54,910 bases of DNA. It comes from Dactylosporangium sucinum (GTDB lineage: Bacteria; Actinomycetota; Actinomycetes; Mycobacteriales; Micromonosporaceae). Below the pieces are notes generated by a model. The model saw nothing but the letters and a program-made list of their open reading frames with translations, searched no databases and had not been told where the DNA came from. Where the stretch lies: positions 41,387 to 96,296 of the forward strand of contig NZ_BMPI01000046.1 in assembly GCF_014647515.1 (NCBI RefSeq), given 5' to 3'. Position numbers and translations under genes: made by a program. Position 1 is the stretch's first letter. The number at the start of each line of letters is the position of its first letter. Shown here one piece after another: positions 32,538-41,180 of the stretch.

Positions 32538-33523
32538 GCCCGCTGCTGTCCGTGCGCGACCTGCGGGTGCGTTTCCCCGTGCGGGACGGTGTGGTCAAGG
32601 CGGTGGACGGCCTGTCCTTCGACCTCGATCGCGGCCAGCTGCTGGCGATCGTCGGCGAGTCCGGCTCCGGCAAGTCGGTCGCCAACCTCGCCGTGCTCGG
32701 CCTGCACGACCGGCGGCGGACCGAGATCGACGGGGAGGTCGTCTTCGACGGCACCGACCTGCTCGCGGCGTCTGAACGGCGGCTCGCGCGGCTCCGCGGC
32801 GACCGAATCTCCATGATCTTCCAGGACCCGCTGACCGCACTCTCGCCGTACCACACGGTCGGCGAGCAGATTGCCGAGAGCTACCGCCGCCACCGTGGCG
32901 CCAGCCGGGCCAAGGCCAGACAACGCGCCGTCGAGGTGCTCGACCGGGTCGGCATCCCGCATCCGCGGCTGCGCGCCACCGACTACCCCCACCAGTTCTC
33001 CGGCGGCATGCGGCAACGGGTCATGATCGCGATAGCGCTGGTCTGCGACCCTGATCTGCTCATCGCCGACGAGCCCACGACCGCCCTGGACGTGACGGTA
33101 CAGGCACAGATCCTCGACCTGCTCGGCGAGATCCGGCGGGAGTACGGCACCGCCGTCATCCTGGTCACCCACGACCTGGGCCTGGTGGCGACCGCGGCCG
33201 ACGAGGTCCTGGTGATGTACGCCGGCAGATGCGTGGAGCGCGGCACGGTACGTGCGGTGCTGAAGTCCCCGCGCCACCCCTACAGCCGGGGCCTGCTCGC
33301 CTCCACCCCGCGCCTCGACGGCGACGTGACCAGGGCGCTGGAGCCCATCGAGGGACAGCCGCCCAGCCTCCTCGACCCGCCGACCGGCTGCCCGTTCCAC
33401 CCGCGGTGCGCGTACACGGCACTGGTCGGCGGCGAGCGCTGCCGAAACGAGCGCCCAACCGGGCGGGACGTCGCCTGCCACCTCCCGCCGGGTACCCGGC
33501 TCGACGCCAAGGACCGCCGTTGA
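32534..33523 (+). CDS. oppD: Oligopeptide ABC transporter ATPase (OppD type)
   Basis: These 329 residues show Walker A GESGSGKS, Q-loop FQDPLTALSP, signature SGGMRQRV, Walker B LLIADEPTTALD and the H-loop histidine in VTHDLG. The C-terminal oligopeptide-transporter extension has the cysteine-rich CPFHPRC segment that may hold an iron-sulfur cluster in this family. It hydrolyses ATP to drive peptide import. It overlaps the oppB stop (ATGA) and the oppF TTG start. Confidence 0.92.
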   Translation: MSPLLSVRDLRVRFPVRDGVVKAVDGLSFDLDRGQLLAIVGESGSGKSVANLAVLGLHDRRRTEIDGEVVFDGTDLLAASERRLARLRGDRISMIFQDPLTALSPYHTVGEQIAESYRRHRGASRAKARQRAVEVLDRVGIPHPRLRATDYPHQFSGGMRQRVMIAIALVCDPDLLIADEPTTALDVTVQAQILDLLGEIRREYGTAVILVTHDLGLVATAADEVLVMYAGRCVERGTVRAVLKSPRHPYSRGLLASTPRLDGDVTRALEPIEGQPPSLLDPPTGCPFHPRCAYTALVGGERCRNERPTGRDVACHLPPGTRLDAKDRR

Positions 33524-34551
33524 ACCCCCTGTTGCAGGTGACCGGCCTGACCAAACACTTCCCCGTCCGCGGTGGGCTGCTCGGCCGCCGCCGCGGCACG
33601 CTGCGGGCCGTCGACGGCGTCGAATTCGGCCTCGCCGCGGGCGAGAGCCTGGGCCTGGTCGGGGAGTCCGGGTGCGGGAAGTCCACCACCGGACGGCTCG
33701 TGGCCCGGCTGATCCAGCCCACCTCGGGTCGTCTCGAGTACCGCGGGCGCGACCTGGCCACCATCTCCAGGCGCGACCTGGCGAGCATCCGGCCCGAGAT
33801 CCAGATGATCTTCCAGGACCCGTACTCGTCGCTGAACCCGCGCCAGACGATCGGCTCGATCATCACGGCCCCGATGGAGGTCAACGGCCTCGAACCCGCG
33901 GGCGGCCGGCGCCGCCGGGTCCAGGAGCTGCTGGAGACCGTCGGCCTCAACCCCGAGCACTACCATCGCTACCCGCACGAGTTCTCCGGAGGGCAGCGTC
34001 AGCGGGTCGGCATCGCCAGGGCCCTCGTCACGGAGCCCAGGCTGATCGTCGCCGACGAGCCGGTCTCCGCGCTGGACGTCTCCATCCAGGCCCAGGTGAT
34101 CAACCTGCTCCGGCGCCTCCAGGACGACCTCGGCGTGGCGTTCCTGTTCATCGCCCACGATCTCGCCGTGGTCCGCTACTTCTGCCACCGCATCGCCGTG
34201 ATGTACCTCGGCAGGATCGTCGAGATCGCGGACCGGGAGACGCTCTACAGCCGCCCCGCACACCCCTACACCCACGCGCTGCTCTCAGCGGTGCCCGACC
34301 CCGACCCGGACGGCGGAGCGGGCCGCGAGGTGATCCGGCTCGCCGGCGACGTACCCAGTCCCGTCGACCCGCCGTCGGGCTGCCGCTTCCGCACCCGGTG
34401 CTGGAAGGCGCGGGACCTGTGCGCGGAACGGGAACCCGAGCCGGTCGCGATCCGCGGCCCCGGCCACCTGGTCGCCTGCCACTTCCCGGAACTCGCCGGC
34501 GGCCCCGAGCACACCGGCGCCGCCGAGGCCACCAGCGGTCCGCCGCGGTGA
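33520..34551 (+). CDS. oppF: Oligopeptide ABC transporter ATPase (OppF type)
   Basis: These 343 residues have Walker A GESGCGKS, FQDPYSSLNPRQ, signature SGGQRQRV, Walker B LIVADEPVSALD and the C-terminal CRFRTRC element. The TTG at 33520 is chosen because it overlaps the oppD stop (TTGA) and follows AAGGA by six bases; earlier in-frame starts lie within oppD. It completes the two-ATPase importer. It converges on the LysR gene with a terminator between. Confidence 0.91.
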   Translation: MNPLLQVTGLTKHFPVRGGLLGRRRGTLRAVDGVEFGLAAGESLGLVGESGCGKSTTGRLVARLIQPTSGRLEYRGRDLATISRRDLASIRPEIQMIFQDPYSSLNPRQTIGSIITAPMEVNGLEPAGGRRRRVQELLETVGLNPEHYHRYPHEFSGGQRQRVGIARALVTEPRLIVADEPVSALDVSIQAQVINLLRRLQDDLGVAFLFIAHDLAVVRYFCHRIAVMYLGRIVEIADRETLYSRPAHPYTHALLSAVPDPDPDGGAGREVIRLAGDVPSPVDPPSGCRFRTRCWKARDLCAEREPEPVAIRGPGHLVACHFPELAGGPEHTGAAEATSGPPR

Positions 34552-34559
34552 CAACCGCG

Positions 34560-34591
34560 ACGCCACGACCGCCGTCCGGCGGTCGCGGCGT
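34560..34591. terminator. Bidirectional terminator between oppF and the LysR gene
   Basis: Stem of ACGCC + CGACCGCC against GGCGGTCG + GGCGT with one mismatch and a four-base loop. It touches the LysR stop codon and lies eight bases after the oppF stop. Confidence 0.65.
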
Positions 34592-35595
34592 CAGGCCGAG
34601 CGGGCGAACGCGGCGATCCCCGGTCCGGGCCCGGCCGGCGGCTCCGCATGCCGCGGGTCGTGCCGTTGCAGCCAGCTCAGGTAGTCCGGCCGCCGCGCCG
34701 CAAACGCCCAGTACGCTTCGCGGGCCAGGTCCAGGAGCTGGTCGAACCTGTCCGCGAGCGGCCCGTCACGGCGGCAGACCAGCAGATGACGCATCCGGAT
34801 CGGCTCCCCGGACAGCGGCTTGACCACGACACCGCCGCTGGATTCGAAGACCGCCTGGCATGGGGAGACCGCGCGCCGGGTGGCCACGATCTCCCGGATC
34901 GGGAGCGCGTCGGAGACGGTGTAGAGCACGCGCGGGGTGAAGCCGGCCTGTTGACACGCCAGGTGGAAGCAGTCGGGCCAACCCGCGCCGTCCGGCGGGG
35001 TCAGCGCCCAGGGCTCGTTCGCCAGCTCCGCCAGGGTGACTTCGTCGCGGCCGGCCAGTGGGTGCTCGGCACACATCGCCACGAACACCGGCTCGACCGC
35101 AATGACCGCGCATTGGACGGTGGACGGCTGGCGTAGCGTGAAGTCCGGGTAGTCGACGATCGCCGCCGCGTCGAGGCGATCGGCGAGCATCAGGTCCCAC
35201 AGCACCCGCGGCGAGTATTCCGCGTGCAACCGCACCTCGGCGTCGGGAAACCGGTCGCTGACCCGGTCGGCCAGTCCCACCGTGATCGGACCCGCCACCC
35301 CGCCGAGGCGGATCGTCTGCCGCCCCAGGGCGGCGTGCCGGCCCGTGTTGCGGCGCAGCTCGTCCATCGCCAGCAGGATCGCCTGCGCCCTGGTGAGGAC
35401 GAACTGGCCCAGTGCGGTCGGCGTGACGCCGTGCCGGTCGCGGACGAACACCGGCCCGCCGAGTTCTCGCTCCACCCGCTGCAACTGTGCCGTCAGCGCC
35501 GGCTGTGACACGCCGAGCACCGTGGCCGCCTTCGTGACGCTACCCGCGTCGGCGATTGCGCAGAGCGAACGCAGGTGCCGCAGCTCCAGCTCCAT
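34591..35595 (-). CDS. LysR-family transcriptional regulator
   Basis: The 334 residues have an N-terminal winged helix (LRHLRSLCAIADAGSVTKAA, then VSQPALTAQLQRVERELG) and a substrate-binding domain of the usual size with a proline-rich C-terminal tail of ~25 residues. Targets are unknown; the converging Opp operon or the nearby proline genes are candidates. There is no ribosome-binding site, and a TAGCCT box ends six bases before the ATG, suggesting a leaderless message. Confidence 0.9.
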   Translation of the reverse strand: MELELRHLRSLCAIADAGSVTKAATVLGVSQPALTAQLQRVERELGGPVFVRDRHGVTPTALGQFVLTRAQAILLAMDELRRNTGRHAALGRQTIRLGGVAGPITVGLADRVSDRFPDAEVRLHAEYSPRVLWDLMLADRLDAAAIVDYPDFTLRQPSTVQCAVIAVEPVFVAMCAEHPLAGRDEVTLAELANEPWALTPPDGAGWPDCFHLACQQAGFTPRVLYTVSDALPIREIVATRRAVSPCQAVFESSGGVVVKPLSGEPIRMRHLLVCRRDGPLADRFDQLLDLAREAYWAFAARRPDYLSWLQRHDPRHAEPPAGPGPGIAAFARSA

Positions 35596-35601
35596 CGGCC
35601 C

Positions 35602-35607
35602 AGGCTA
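35602..35607 (-). promoter_or_regulatory. Leaderless-type -10 box (TAGCCT)
   Basis: TANNNT hexamer on the minus strand six bases before the LysR ATG at 35595; no Shine-Dalgarno present. Confidence 0.5.
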
Positions 35608-35684
35608 CGGCACGTCATCGGGGCTCGGAAGCCACCGTGAACGTCGCGTGTCAACCCCGGTGGCGCGGCGGCATGGGCACGTCC

Positions 35685-35713
35685 GGTCCGGCCGCCCGTC
35701 GACGGGTCGGACC
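35685..35713 (-). terminator. Probable terminator after the PutR-like gene
   Basis: Hairpin of GGTCCG (35685-35690) with CGGACC (35708-35713) around an inner CCCGTC/GACGGG palindrome. It begins ten bases past the PucR-family stop codon, in front of the LysR promoter. Confidence 0.5.
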
Positions 35714-35722
35714 CAGCCGTGG

Positions 35723-36865
35723 CTAGGACGGCAGCAGGAAGTCACCCAGGATCAAGGCGAGGTGGAGGTAGGTCCGGTCCGCTCCACGCTTGAGGTCGAG
35801 TCCGGTTCTGCGTTCGACCTGCGCGAGGCGGTGATAGAGACTCTGGCGGTGCACGTTGAGCACCGATGCTGCGTGGGCGGCGCTCCCGGCGGCGTCGAGG
35901 TAGACGCGGGCGGTGTGCACGAGTTCCGCGTGACGATCGTCGCTCAGGAAGGCCATCAGCTGTTCGGAGACGACCGCTTCGGCCAAGTCGTGATCGGCGG
36001 CCGCCGAGAGCAGCTTGAGCACGCCGAGCGCCGCCCACTCGGTCGGTTCACCAGGGGGGTTGGCGCGAGCGATCCGAAGCGCGGTCAGCGCACCCCAGCG
36101 GGACCGCCGCAGGTCCTCCAGCGCGTTGACCTGCGGCCCGATTCCTACGAACGGCGCAGTGGTCAGTGGTCGGGACCGGCGGAGATACCCCAGGCGCGTG
36201 AGGAGCTCGGTCGCGGACAGGGCCTGCGTCTTGATGTGGCCACGCACGATGGCGCTGGCGATCGTGGGTGACTCCTGGACCCAGACGACGTCGTCGCGGC
36301 GTGCTTGCGCCGAGAGGTTCTCGACGGGTGTCGGGTGCTCGACGAGGAGGCAGGTGACCGGGTCGCCGATCCGCAGGTTGGAGGCGAGGGCGATCTCCTT
36401 GGCGGCCGCGCGTGCGGTCATCCGGTCACCCTCGACCAGGTCCCGGTAGAAGAGGTTCAGCCGGGTCTGACGCCGGGTCGACTGGCTCAGGAGCAGCGCG
36501 GCGACCTCGGCGATGCGGGTCGCGGCCGGCCAATCGTTCTCGGAGATGGTCTCGTTGGGGTCCAGGAGCCAGAAGTATCCCTGGACGCGGTTGAGGTGCC
36601 GGGCGGGGACGCACAGGCGAGCCGAGATGCCGAGGTCCGGGTCGGCGGGGGTCCGGATCGGTGTGCTCGATGTCCGGATGCCTTGGGCGTGGAACCAGTC
36701 GCGCACCTGGCTGGTCGCCCGCCGCTCCAGGATGGAGCGCTGCCGGACATCGTCCACATCGCGCTGTCCCGAGTAGCCGAGCAGGTTGAAGTCGGCGTCT
36801 TCGAGGGTGCACGGTGCGCCGAGCAGGACGGCCATCTCCTCGACCAGGTCGTCCAGCTCCGTCAT
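35723..36865 (-). CDS. PucR/CdaR-family regulator, probably of proline catabolism
   Basis: These 380 residues have an N-terminal sensory region, a middle domain and a C-terminal PucR helix-turn-helix (HAASVLNVHRQSLYHRLAQV). In actinobacteria a PucR-type protein (PutR) commonly activates putA-type genes, and this gene is divergent from the proline dehydrogenase/P5C dehydrogenase pair with 124 bases between. That makes PutR the likely role, by context. ATG 36865 has no ribosome site but has a TACATT box six bases upstream. A longer frame to 37147 overlaps the opposite-strand gene and is a shadow. Confidence 0.85.
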   Translation of the reverse strand: MTELDDLVEEMAVLLGAPCTLEDADFNLLGYSGQRDVDDVRQRSILERRATSQVRDWFHAQGIRTSSTPIRTPADPDLGISARLCVPARHLNRVQGYFWLLDPNETISENDWPAATRIAEVAALLLSQSTRRQTRLNLFYRDLVEGDRMTARAAAKEIALASNLRIGDPVTCLLVEHPTPVENLSAQARRDDVVWVQESPTIASAIVRGHIKTQALSATELLTRLGYLRRSRPLTTAPFVGIGPQVNALEDLRRSRWGALTALRIARANPPGEPTEWAALGVLKLLSAAADHDLAEAVVSEQLMAFLSDDRHAELVHTARVYLDAAGSAAHAASVLNVHRQSLYHRLAQVERRTGLDLKRGADRTYLHLALILGDFLLPS

Positions 36866-36871
36866 CAGACA

Positions 36872-36877
36872 AATGTA
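36872..36877 (-). promoter_or_regulatory. Leaderless-type -10 box (TACATT)
   Basis: TANNNT hexamer on the minus strand six bases before the ATG at 36865; the message would have no leader. Confidence 0.5.
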
Positions 36878-36936
36878 ACAACCTTCGGAGCTGCGTTCGT
36901 GGCATTCGTCTCTCGTTGTGGGTGCGCATGCCCTCC

Positions 36937-36942
36937 TAGTTT
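36937..36942 (+). promoter_or_regulatory. Candidate -10 box for the proline operon (TAGTTT)
   Basis: TAGTTT in the divergent region, with TTGTGG 15 bases upstream as a poor -35. Transcription would start near 36949 and give a ~40-base leader containing AAGGAGG before the GTG. Confidence 0.35.
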
Positions 36943-36989
36943 CTGCTTGGTGGTGCCGCCGGGGGCACGTCGCACCCGAAGGAGGGCAA

Positions 36990-37913
36990 GTGCTGGGACC
37001 CACGTTGCTGCGGGCGTCGCGCAACGAACGGCTGCGCGGCGTGATCGAGCGGAACCCGTTGACCCGTAAGGTCGTCACGCGATTCGTGGCGGGGGAGGAC
37101 CAGGACGCCGTGCTGGCTGTCGTCCACCGACTGCACTCGCGCGCCACGACGACCCTGGACTTCCTCGGGGAGGACGTCAGCGACCTGGCCGGCGCTCGTC
37201 GCGTCCGGGACCAGTACGTGTCCTTGCTCTACCGGCTGCACGAGGCCGGCGAAGCCGAACGGTCGGAGGTCTCCGTCAAGCTCTCCGCAGTCGGGCAGTC
37301 CATCCCGAGGGACGGCCACGAGACCGCGCTGGGACACGCGCTTCAGATCGCCGTCGCGGCAGCCGCCGTCGGTTGCCGGATGACCCTGGACATGGAGGAC
37401 CATACGACGGTCGACTCCACCCTCGCGATCGGCGACGAGCTCCGGCGCGAGTTCCCGCTGACGGGGAACGTGCTGCAGGCCAACTTGCGGCGGACGGCCG
37501 GCGACCTCGCCCAGCTCGCCGGTTCCGGGGCCCGCATCCGGCTCGTCAAAGGCGCCTACCGGGAGCCCGAATCGGTTGCGTACCAGCGCAAGAGCGAGGT
37601 CGACGCCGCGTACAGGCAGGGTCTGCACCGGCTGATGGCGTCCGACTGCTACCCGATGGTCGCCACCCACGACCCGGCCATGATCCGGGACGCGAACGAC
37701 GCCGCTCAGCGACACGGCAAGGGACTGGACGGCTGGGAGATCCAGATGCTGTACGGCATCTCCGCCGGCCTTCAGGCGCAACTCGCCAGGTCGGGCCACG
37801 CGCTACGGGTCTACCTCCCGTACGGCACGGATTGGTACGGCTACTTCATGCGGCGGCTCGCCGAACGGCCTGCGAACGTCGCCTTCTTCCTGCGCGCCCT
37901 CGCCCGCGGCTGA
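36990..37913 (+). CDS. Proline dehydrogenase (monofunctional)
   Basis: These 307 residues match the length of monofunctional bacterial PRODH. The FAD-barrel motifs are EVSVKLSAVGQ, TLDMEDHTTVDSTL, RIRLVKGAYREP, the MVATHDP strand and the C-terminal RVYLPYGTDWYGYFMRRLAERP, which carries the substrate-binding arginines (RRLAER). It oxidises proline to pyrroline-5-carboxylate with FAD. GTG 36990 follows AAGGAGG at close spacing. It precedes the P5C dehydrogenase gene by 35 bases, so the two act in sequence. Confidence 0.93.
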   Translation: MLGPTLLRASRNERLRGVIERNPLTRKVVTRFVAGEDQDAVLAVVHRLHSRATTTLDFLGEDVSDLAGARRVRDQYVSLLYRLHEAGEAERSEVSVKLSAVGQSIPRDGHETALGHALQIAVAAAAVGCRMTLDMEDHTTVDSTLAIGDELRREFPLTGNVLQANLRRTAGDLAQLAGSGARIRLVKGAYREPESVAYQRKSEVDAAYRQGLHRLMASDCYPMVATHDPAMIRDANDAAQRHGKGLDGWEIQMLYGISAGLQAQLARSGHALRVYLPYGTDWYGYFMRRLAERPANVAFFLRALARG

Positions 37914-37948
37914 CCTCCCTCGCCCTTTCGACGACATCTGGAGCGCCC

Positions 37949-39583
37949 ATGCATGGCATCACCACTCCGCCTGCTCCCGTCAACGAGCCCAGCCTGACCT
38001 ACGCGCCGGGCACCCCCGAACGGGAGGTCCTGCTCACGGAGATCGGGGAGCTCGAGCAGCAGCAGAAGGACCTGCGTGGCTACGTCGGCGGCTGCTGGAC
38101 GGCCGGCGGCGGCGCCGAAATCACGGTCGTCCAGCCGCACGACCACCGGCACGTGCTCGGCACGCTGAAGAACTCGACGCAGGCCGACGCCCGCGCCGCG
38201 GTCAAGGCCGCGGCCGACGCCGCACCGGGTTGGCGCGACATGGACTTCGACGACCGGGCCGCGATCCTGCTCAAGGCCGCCGACCTGCTGGCCGGTCCGT
38301 GGCGCCAGCGTCTGAACGCCGCAACCATGCTCGGGCAGTCGAAGACGCCGTTGCAGGCCGAGATCGACTCGGCCTGCGAGCTCATCGACTTCTGGCGCTA
38401 CAACGTCCACTACGCGCGCGAGATCCTGGCCGGCCAGCCGATCGCGAACAGCCCCGGCGTGTGGAACCGCACCGACCACCGCCCCCTGGAGGGCTTCGTC
38501 TACGCGATCACGCCGTTCAACTTCACCGCGATCGCCGGCAACCTGCCCACCGCCCCGGCGCTGATGGGCAACACGGTCATCTGGAAGCCCGCATCGACCC
38601 AGCAGCTCGCCGCGTCGCTGACGATGGAGCTGCTGGAGGAGGCCGGCCTGCCCCCGGGCGTCATCAACATGCTCCCCGGCGACGGGCGGCAGGTGACCGA
38701 GGCGTTGCTCGCGCATCCGGATCTCGCGGGCATTCACTTCACCGGTTCGACGCCGCTCTTCCGGCACCTGTGGCGCGAGGTCGGCGACAACATCCAGAAC
38801 TACCGGTCGTATCCGCGTCTGATCGGGGAGACCGGCGGCAAGGACTTCATCGTCGCCCACCCCTCGGCCGACCCCGAGGTGCTGCGTACCGCGATGATCC
38901 GCGGCGCGTTCGAGTTCCAGGGCCAGAAGTGCTCGGCCGCCTCGCGGGCGTACGTCGCCCGGTCGGTCTGGAAGAAGATGAAGGACTCGCTCGTCTCCGA
39001 GGTCGAGTCGATCACGGTCGGCGACCCGACGGACTTCTCGAACTTCATGGGCGCAGTCATCGACGACCGGGCGTTCGCCAAGCACACAGCGGCGATCGAG
39101 CGCCCCAGGCACTCCCGCACGCTTGACATCATCGTCGGCGGCGGGTTCGACGACTCGGTGGGCTACTTCGTCAACCCGACCGTCGTCGAGGGCGGCGACC
39201 CGACCGACGAGATGTTCACGACCGAGTACTTCGGCCCGATCCTCGCCGTCCACGTCTACGACGACGGTGACTTCGAGAACGTCGTCCGGGGCATGGAGTC
39301 GATCGCGCCGTACGCCCTGACCGGGTCGATCATCGCTCGGGACCGCCGGGCGATCGCGTGGGCGCAGCACGAGCTCCGGTTCGCGGCCGGCAACTTCTAC
39401 ATCAACGACAAGCCGACCGGCGCGGTCGTCGGTCAGCAGCCCTTCGGCGGCGGCCGTGCCTCGGGCACCAACGACAAGGCCGGTGCCGCGGTCAACCTGC
39501 TCAGGTGGACCAGCCCACGGTCGATCAAGGAAACGTTCGTCCCCCCGACCGACTACCGCTACCCCCACCTGACGCAGCCGTAG
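37949..39583 (+). CDS. 1-pyrroline-5-carboxylate dehydrogenase
   Basis: These 544 residues are of the length and type of monofunctional P5C/glutamate-semialdehyde dehydrogenases. The catalytic cysteine is in EFQGQKCSAASR, the general base glutamate in RLIGETGGKDF, and the Rossmann segment in HFTGSTPLFRHLW. FGGGRASGTNDKAGA near the end is diagnostic for the family. It oxidises glutamate semialdehyde to glutamate with NAD. ATG 37949 follows a GGAG. It ends 24 bases from the convergent proline-iminopeptidase gene. Confidence 0.94.
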   Translation: MHGITTPPAPVNEPSLTYAPGTPEREVLLTEIGELEQQQKDLRGYVGGCWTAGGGAEITVVQPHDHRHVLGTLKNSTQADARAAVKAAADAAPGWRDMDFDDRAAILLKAADLLAGPWRQRLNAATMLGQSKTPLQAEIDSACELIDFWRYNVHYAREILAGQPIANSPGVWNRTDHRPLEGFVYAITPFNFTAIAGNLPTAPALMGNTVIWKPASTQQLAASLTMELLEEAGLPPGVINMLPGDGRQVTEALLAHPDLAGIHFTGSTPLFRHLWREVGDNIQNYRSYPRLIGETGGKDFIVAHPSADPEVLRTAMIRGAFEFQGQKCSAASRAYVARSVWKKMKDSLVSEVESITVGDPTDFSNFMGAVIDDRAFAKHTAAIERPRHSRTLDIIVGGGFDDSVGYFVNPTVVEGGDPTDEMFTTEYFGPILAVHVYDDGDFENVVRGMESIAPYALTGSIIARDRRAIAWAQHELRFAAGNFYINDKPTGAVVGQQPFGGGRASGTNDKAGAAVNLLRWTSPRSIKETFVPPTDYRYPHLTQP

Positions 39584-39607
39584 GCCGCGTCGGAGGTCCT
39601 CACCGCC

Positions 39608-40888
39608 TCAGACCTCACCCCGGACCATGGCGTGGAGCCGGTCGAACACCGCCGGCCGGGCGGCGAGACCGTTGTGGCGATACTCGTTGGTGATCCAGGG
39701 ACGCAGGTTACCGACCTGACCGGTCGTCGCCCGTGACTGGTCGAAGTCGACATAGAGGTCGTCGGCGTAGACGACGGCGGCGACGGGAACGGTGTTCCCG
39801 GCCAATCTGTCCGGGTCGTAGAGCCGCGGCCAGCCGTCGTACGCCGCGAGCAGGTCGGCACAGCCGCGCAACGGCCGCAGCGCCGGGTCCTGCTCGAAGA
39901 GCCATGGATAGAACATCTCCGACGTGAAGTTGACCTCGGCGTGCCGCCGTGGGTCGAACTCGCCGAACTCCGCCAGCGTCCGCTGGGCGGACCACGCCGA
40001 GGCGGCGTCCTGGCAGTAGATCGCCTCGTGCAGCAGTGCGTACAGCGGCCGGTCGGCCATCGACAGCACGCCGTCGACGCCGCGCAGGAACGTGTCGGAG
40101 AGCACCGGCTCGCCGCGGGAGGTGATGAATGCCTGCTCCAGCAGATGATGCAGCAGATCGAAACTGCCGTCGTGTCCGAAGGAGGTGCCCATCATCTGGA
40201 ACCGCTCCGCGGACAGCCGCTCGCCGCTGGGCATGCGGGTCTCGGTGTCGTCCAGATGATCGACCACCTGCCGCGCGATCTTCCGGTCACCGGGGTACCG
40301 CGCATAGAACCGCTCGGTGTGCGCCAACGCCCGCGGATACGCGGCCCGGTACACCTGGTCCGGATGGGCGGTCAGGCTCGGCAACCCGCCGGCGATCATC
40401 ACCTCGGCCAGGCCCTCCGGCGCCAGGGACAGATACGTCATGGCGCAGAAGCCGCCGAAGCTCTGCCCGAGCAGGCTCCACGGCCGGTCCCCGAGCAGCT
40501 GCCGACGCACCAGTTCCGCGTCACGGACGATCGCGTCGGCCCGGAAGTGACGCAGATACGCCGCCGCCTCCGCGTCCGGGCGCCCTGCCAGCGACTGCCG
40601 GTTGACCGGCGAGCTGCGCCCCGTGCCGCGCTGGTCGAGCAGCAACACCCGGTAGTGCCGCAGCGCCTGGCTCAGCCAGGCACCCGCCGCCGACGGCCGG
40701 TCGGCCGGACATCCCGGGCCGCCCTGGAGAAACAGCAGCCATGGCAGATCCTCTTCGGCGTTGCCGCGACCGACGACCTCACGGGCGAACAGCGATATCC
40801 GCGGCCCTGCGGGATCCGCATGGTCGAGCGGAACCTCGAGCACGTGCTCCACGCATACCTGGCCCGGGCGACCGTACCTCAATGACAT
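39608..40888 (-). CDS. Proline iminopeptidase-like S33 peptidase
   Basis: These 426 residues follow the larger prolyl aminopeptidase branch of the alpha/beta-hydrolases: LFLQGGPGCPADRP (oxyanion hole), LDQRGTGRSSPV, nucleophile in LLGQSFGGFCAM and a late acidic/His pair. It releases N-terminal proline from peptides in the cytosol. The convergent proline-oxidation operon next door makes a proline-supply function sensible. ATG 40888 has only a weak ribosome site. There is no signal peptide. Confidence 0.88.
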   Translation of the reverse strand: MSLRYGRPGQVCVEHVLEVPLDHADPAGPRISLFAREVVGRGNAEEDLPWLLFLQGGPGCPADRPSAAGAWLSQALRHYRVLLLDQRGTGRSSPVNRQSLAGRPDAEAAAYLRHFRADAIVRDAELVRRQLLGDRPWSLLGQSFGGFCAMTYLSLAPEGLAEVMIAGGLPSLTAHPDQVYRAAYPRALAHTERFYARYPGDRKIARQVVDHLDDTETRMPSGERLSAERFQMMGTSFGHDGSFDLLHHLLEQAFITSRGEPVLSDTFLRGVDGVLSMADRPLYALLHEAIYCQDAASAWSAQRTLAEFGEFDPRRHAEVNFTSEMFYPWLFEQDPALRPLRGCADLLAAYDGWPRLYDPDRLAGNTVPVAAVVYADDLYVDFDQSRATTGQVGNLRPWITNEYRHNGLAARPAVFDRLHAMVRGEV

Positions 40889-41073
40889 CCTGACGCATCC
40901 TCAGCAGTTCGGTGGGTTGCAGGGACTATCGCCCGGCGCCGTGGGGGATGTCCCATCCCATCCGCCGACAACCCGGCAGTTATGCGAACCGAGCGGGCAG
41001 CGGGAGCGTGCGGCAGAATCGTGAGCTGGATCCGTCTGTGCGCGTGGCATCCGCACAGGTCAACGGTCGCCGC

Positions 41074-41138
41074 AGTGCCTTCCTTGTGGGCGTGATGAGA
41101 CCGTCGACAAGCCTCATCATTCCGGTCCGGAAGGCACT
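41074..41138. repeat. Nested inverted repeats in a 292-bp gene-free gap
   Basis: Outer arms AGTGCCTTCC (41074-41083) and GGAAGGCACT (41129-41138) match perfectly. Inside, TGATGAG and CTCATCA (about 41093-41099 and 41113-41119) form a second stem around a loop containing GTCGAC. The ends resemble terminal inverted repeats of a small non-autonomous element, or the whole is a structured RNA. No coding capacity is seen between 40889 and 41180. Confidence 0.5.
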
Positions 41139-41180
41139 TTCGCGTTCGCCCTGTGGATCACCGGCCCTGGAGCGCTCGGA

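Noticed and set aside
40889..41180. Short frames in the gap near the nested inverted repeats
   Set aside because: No family resemblance, no start signals; the inverted repeats better explain the stretch.
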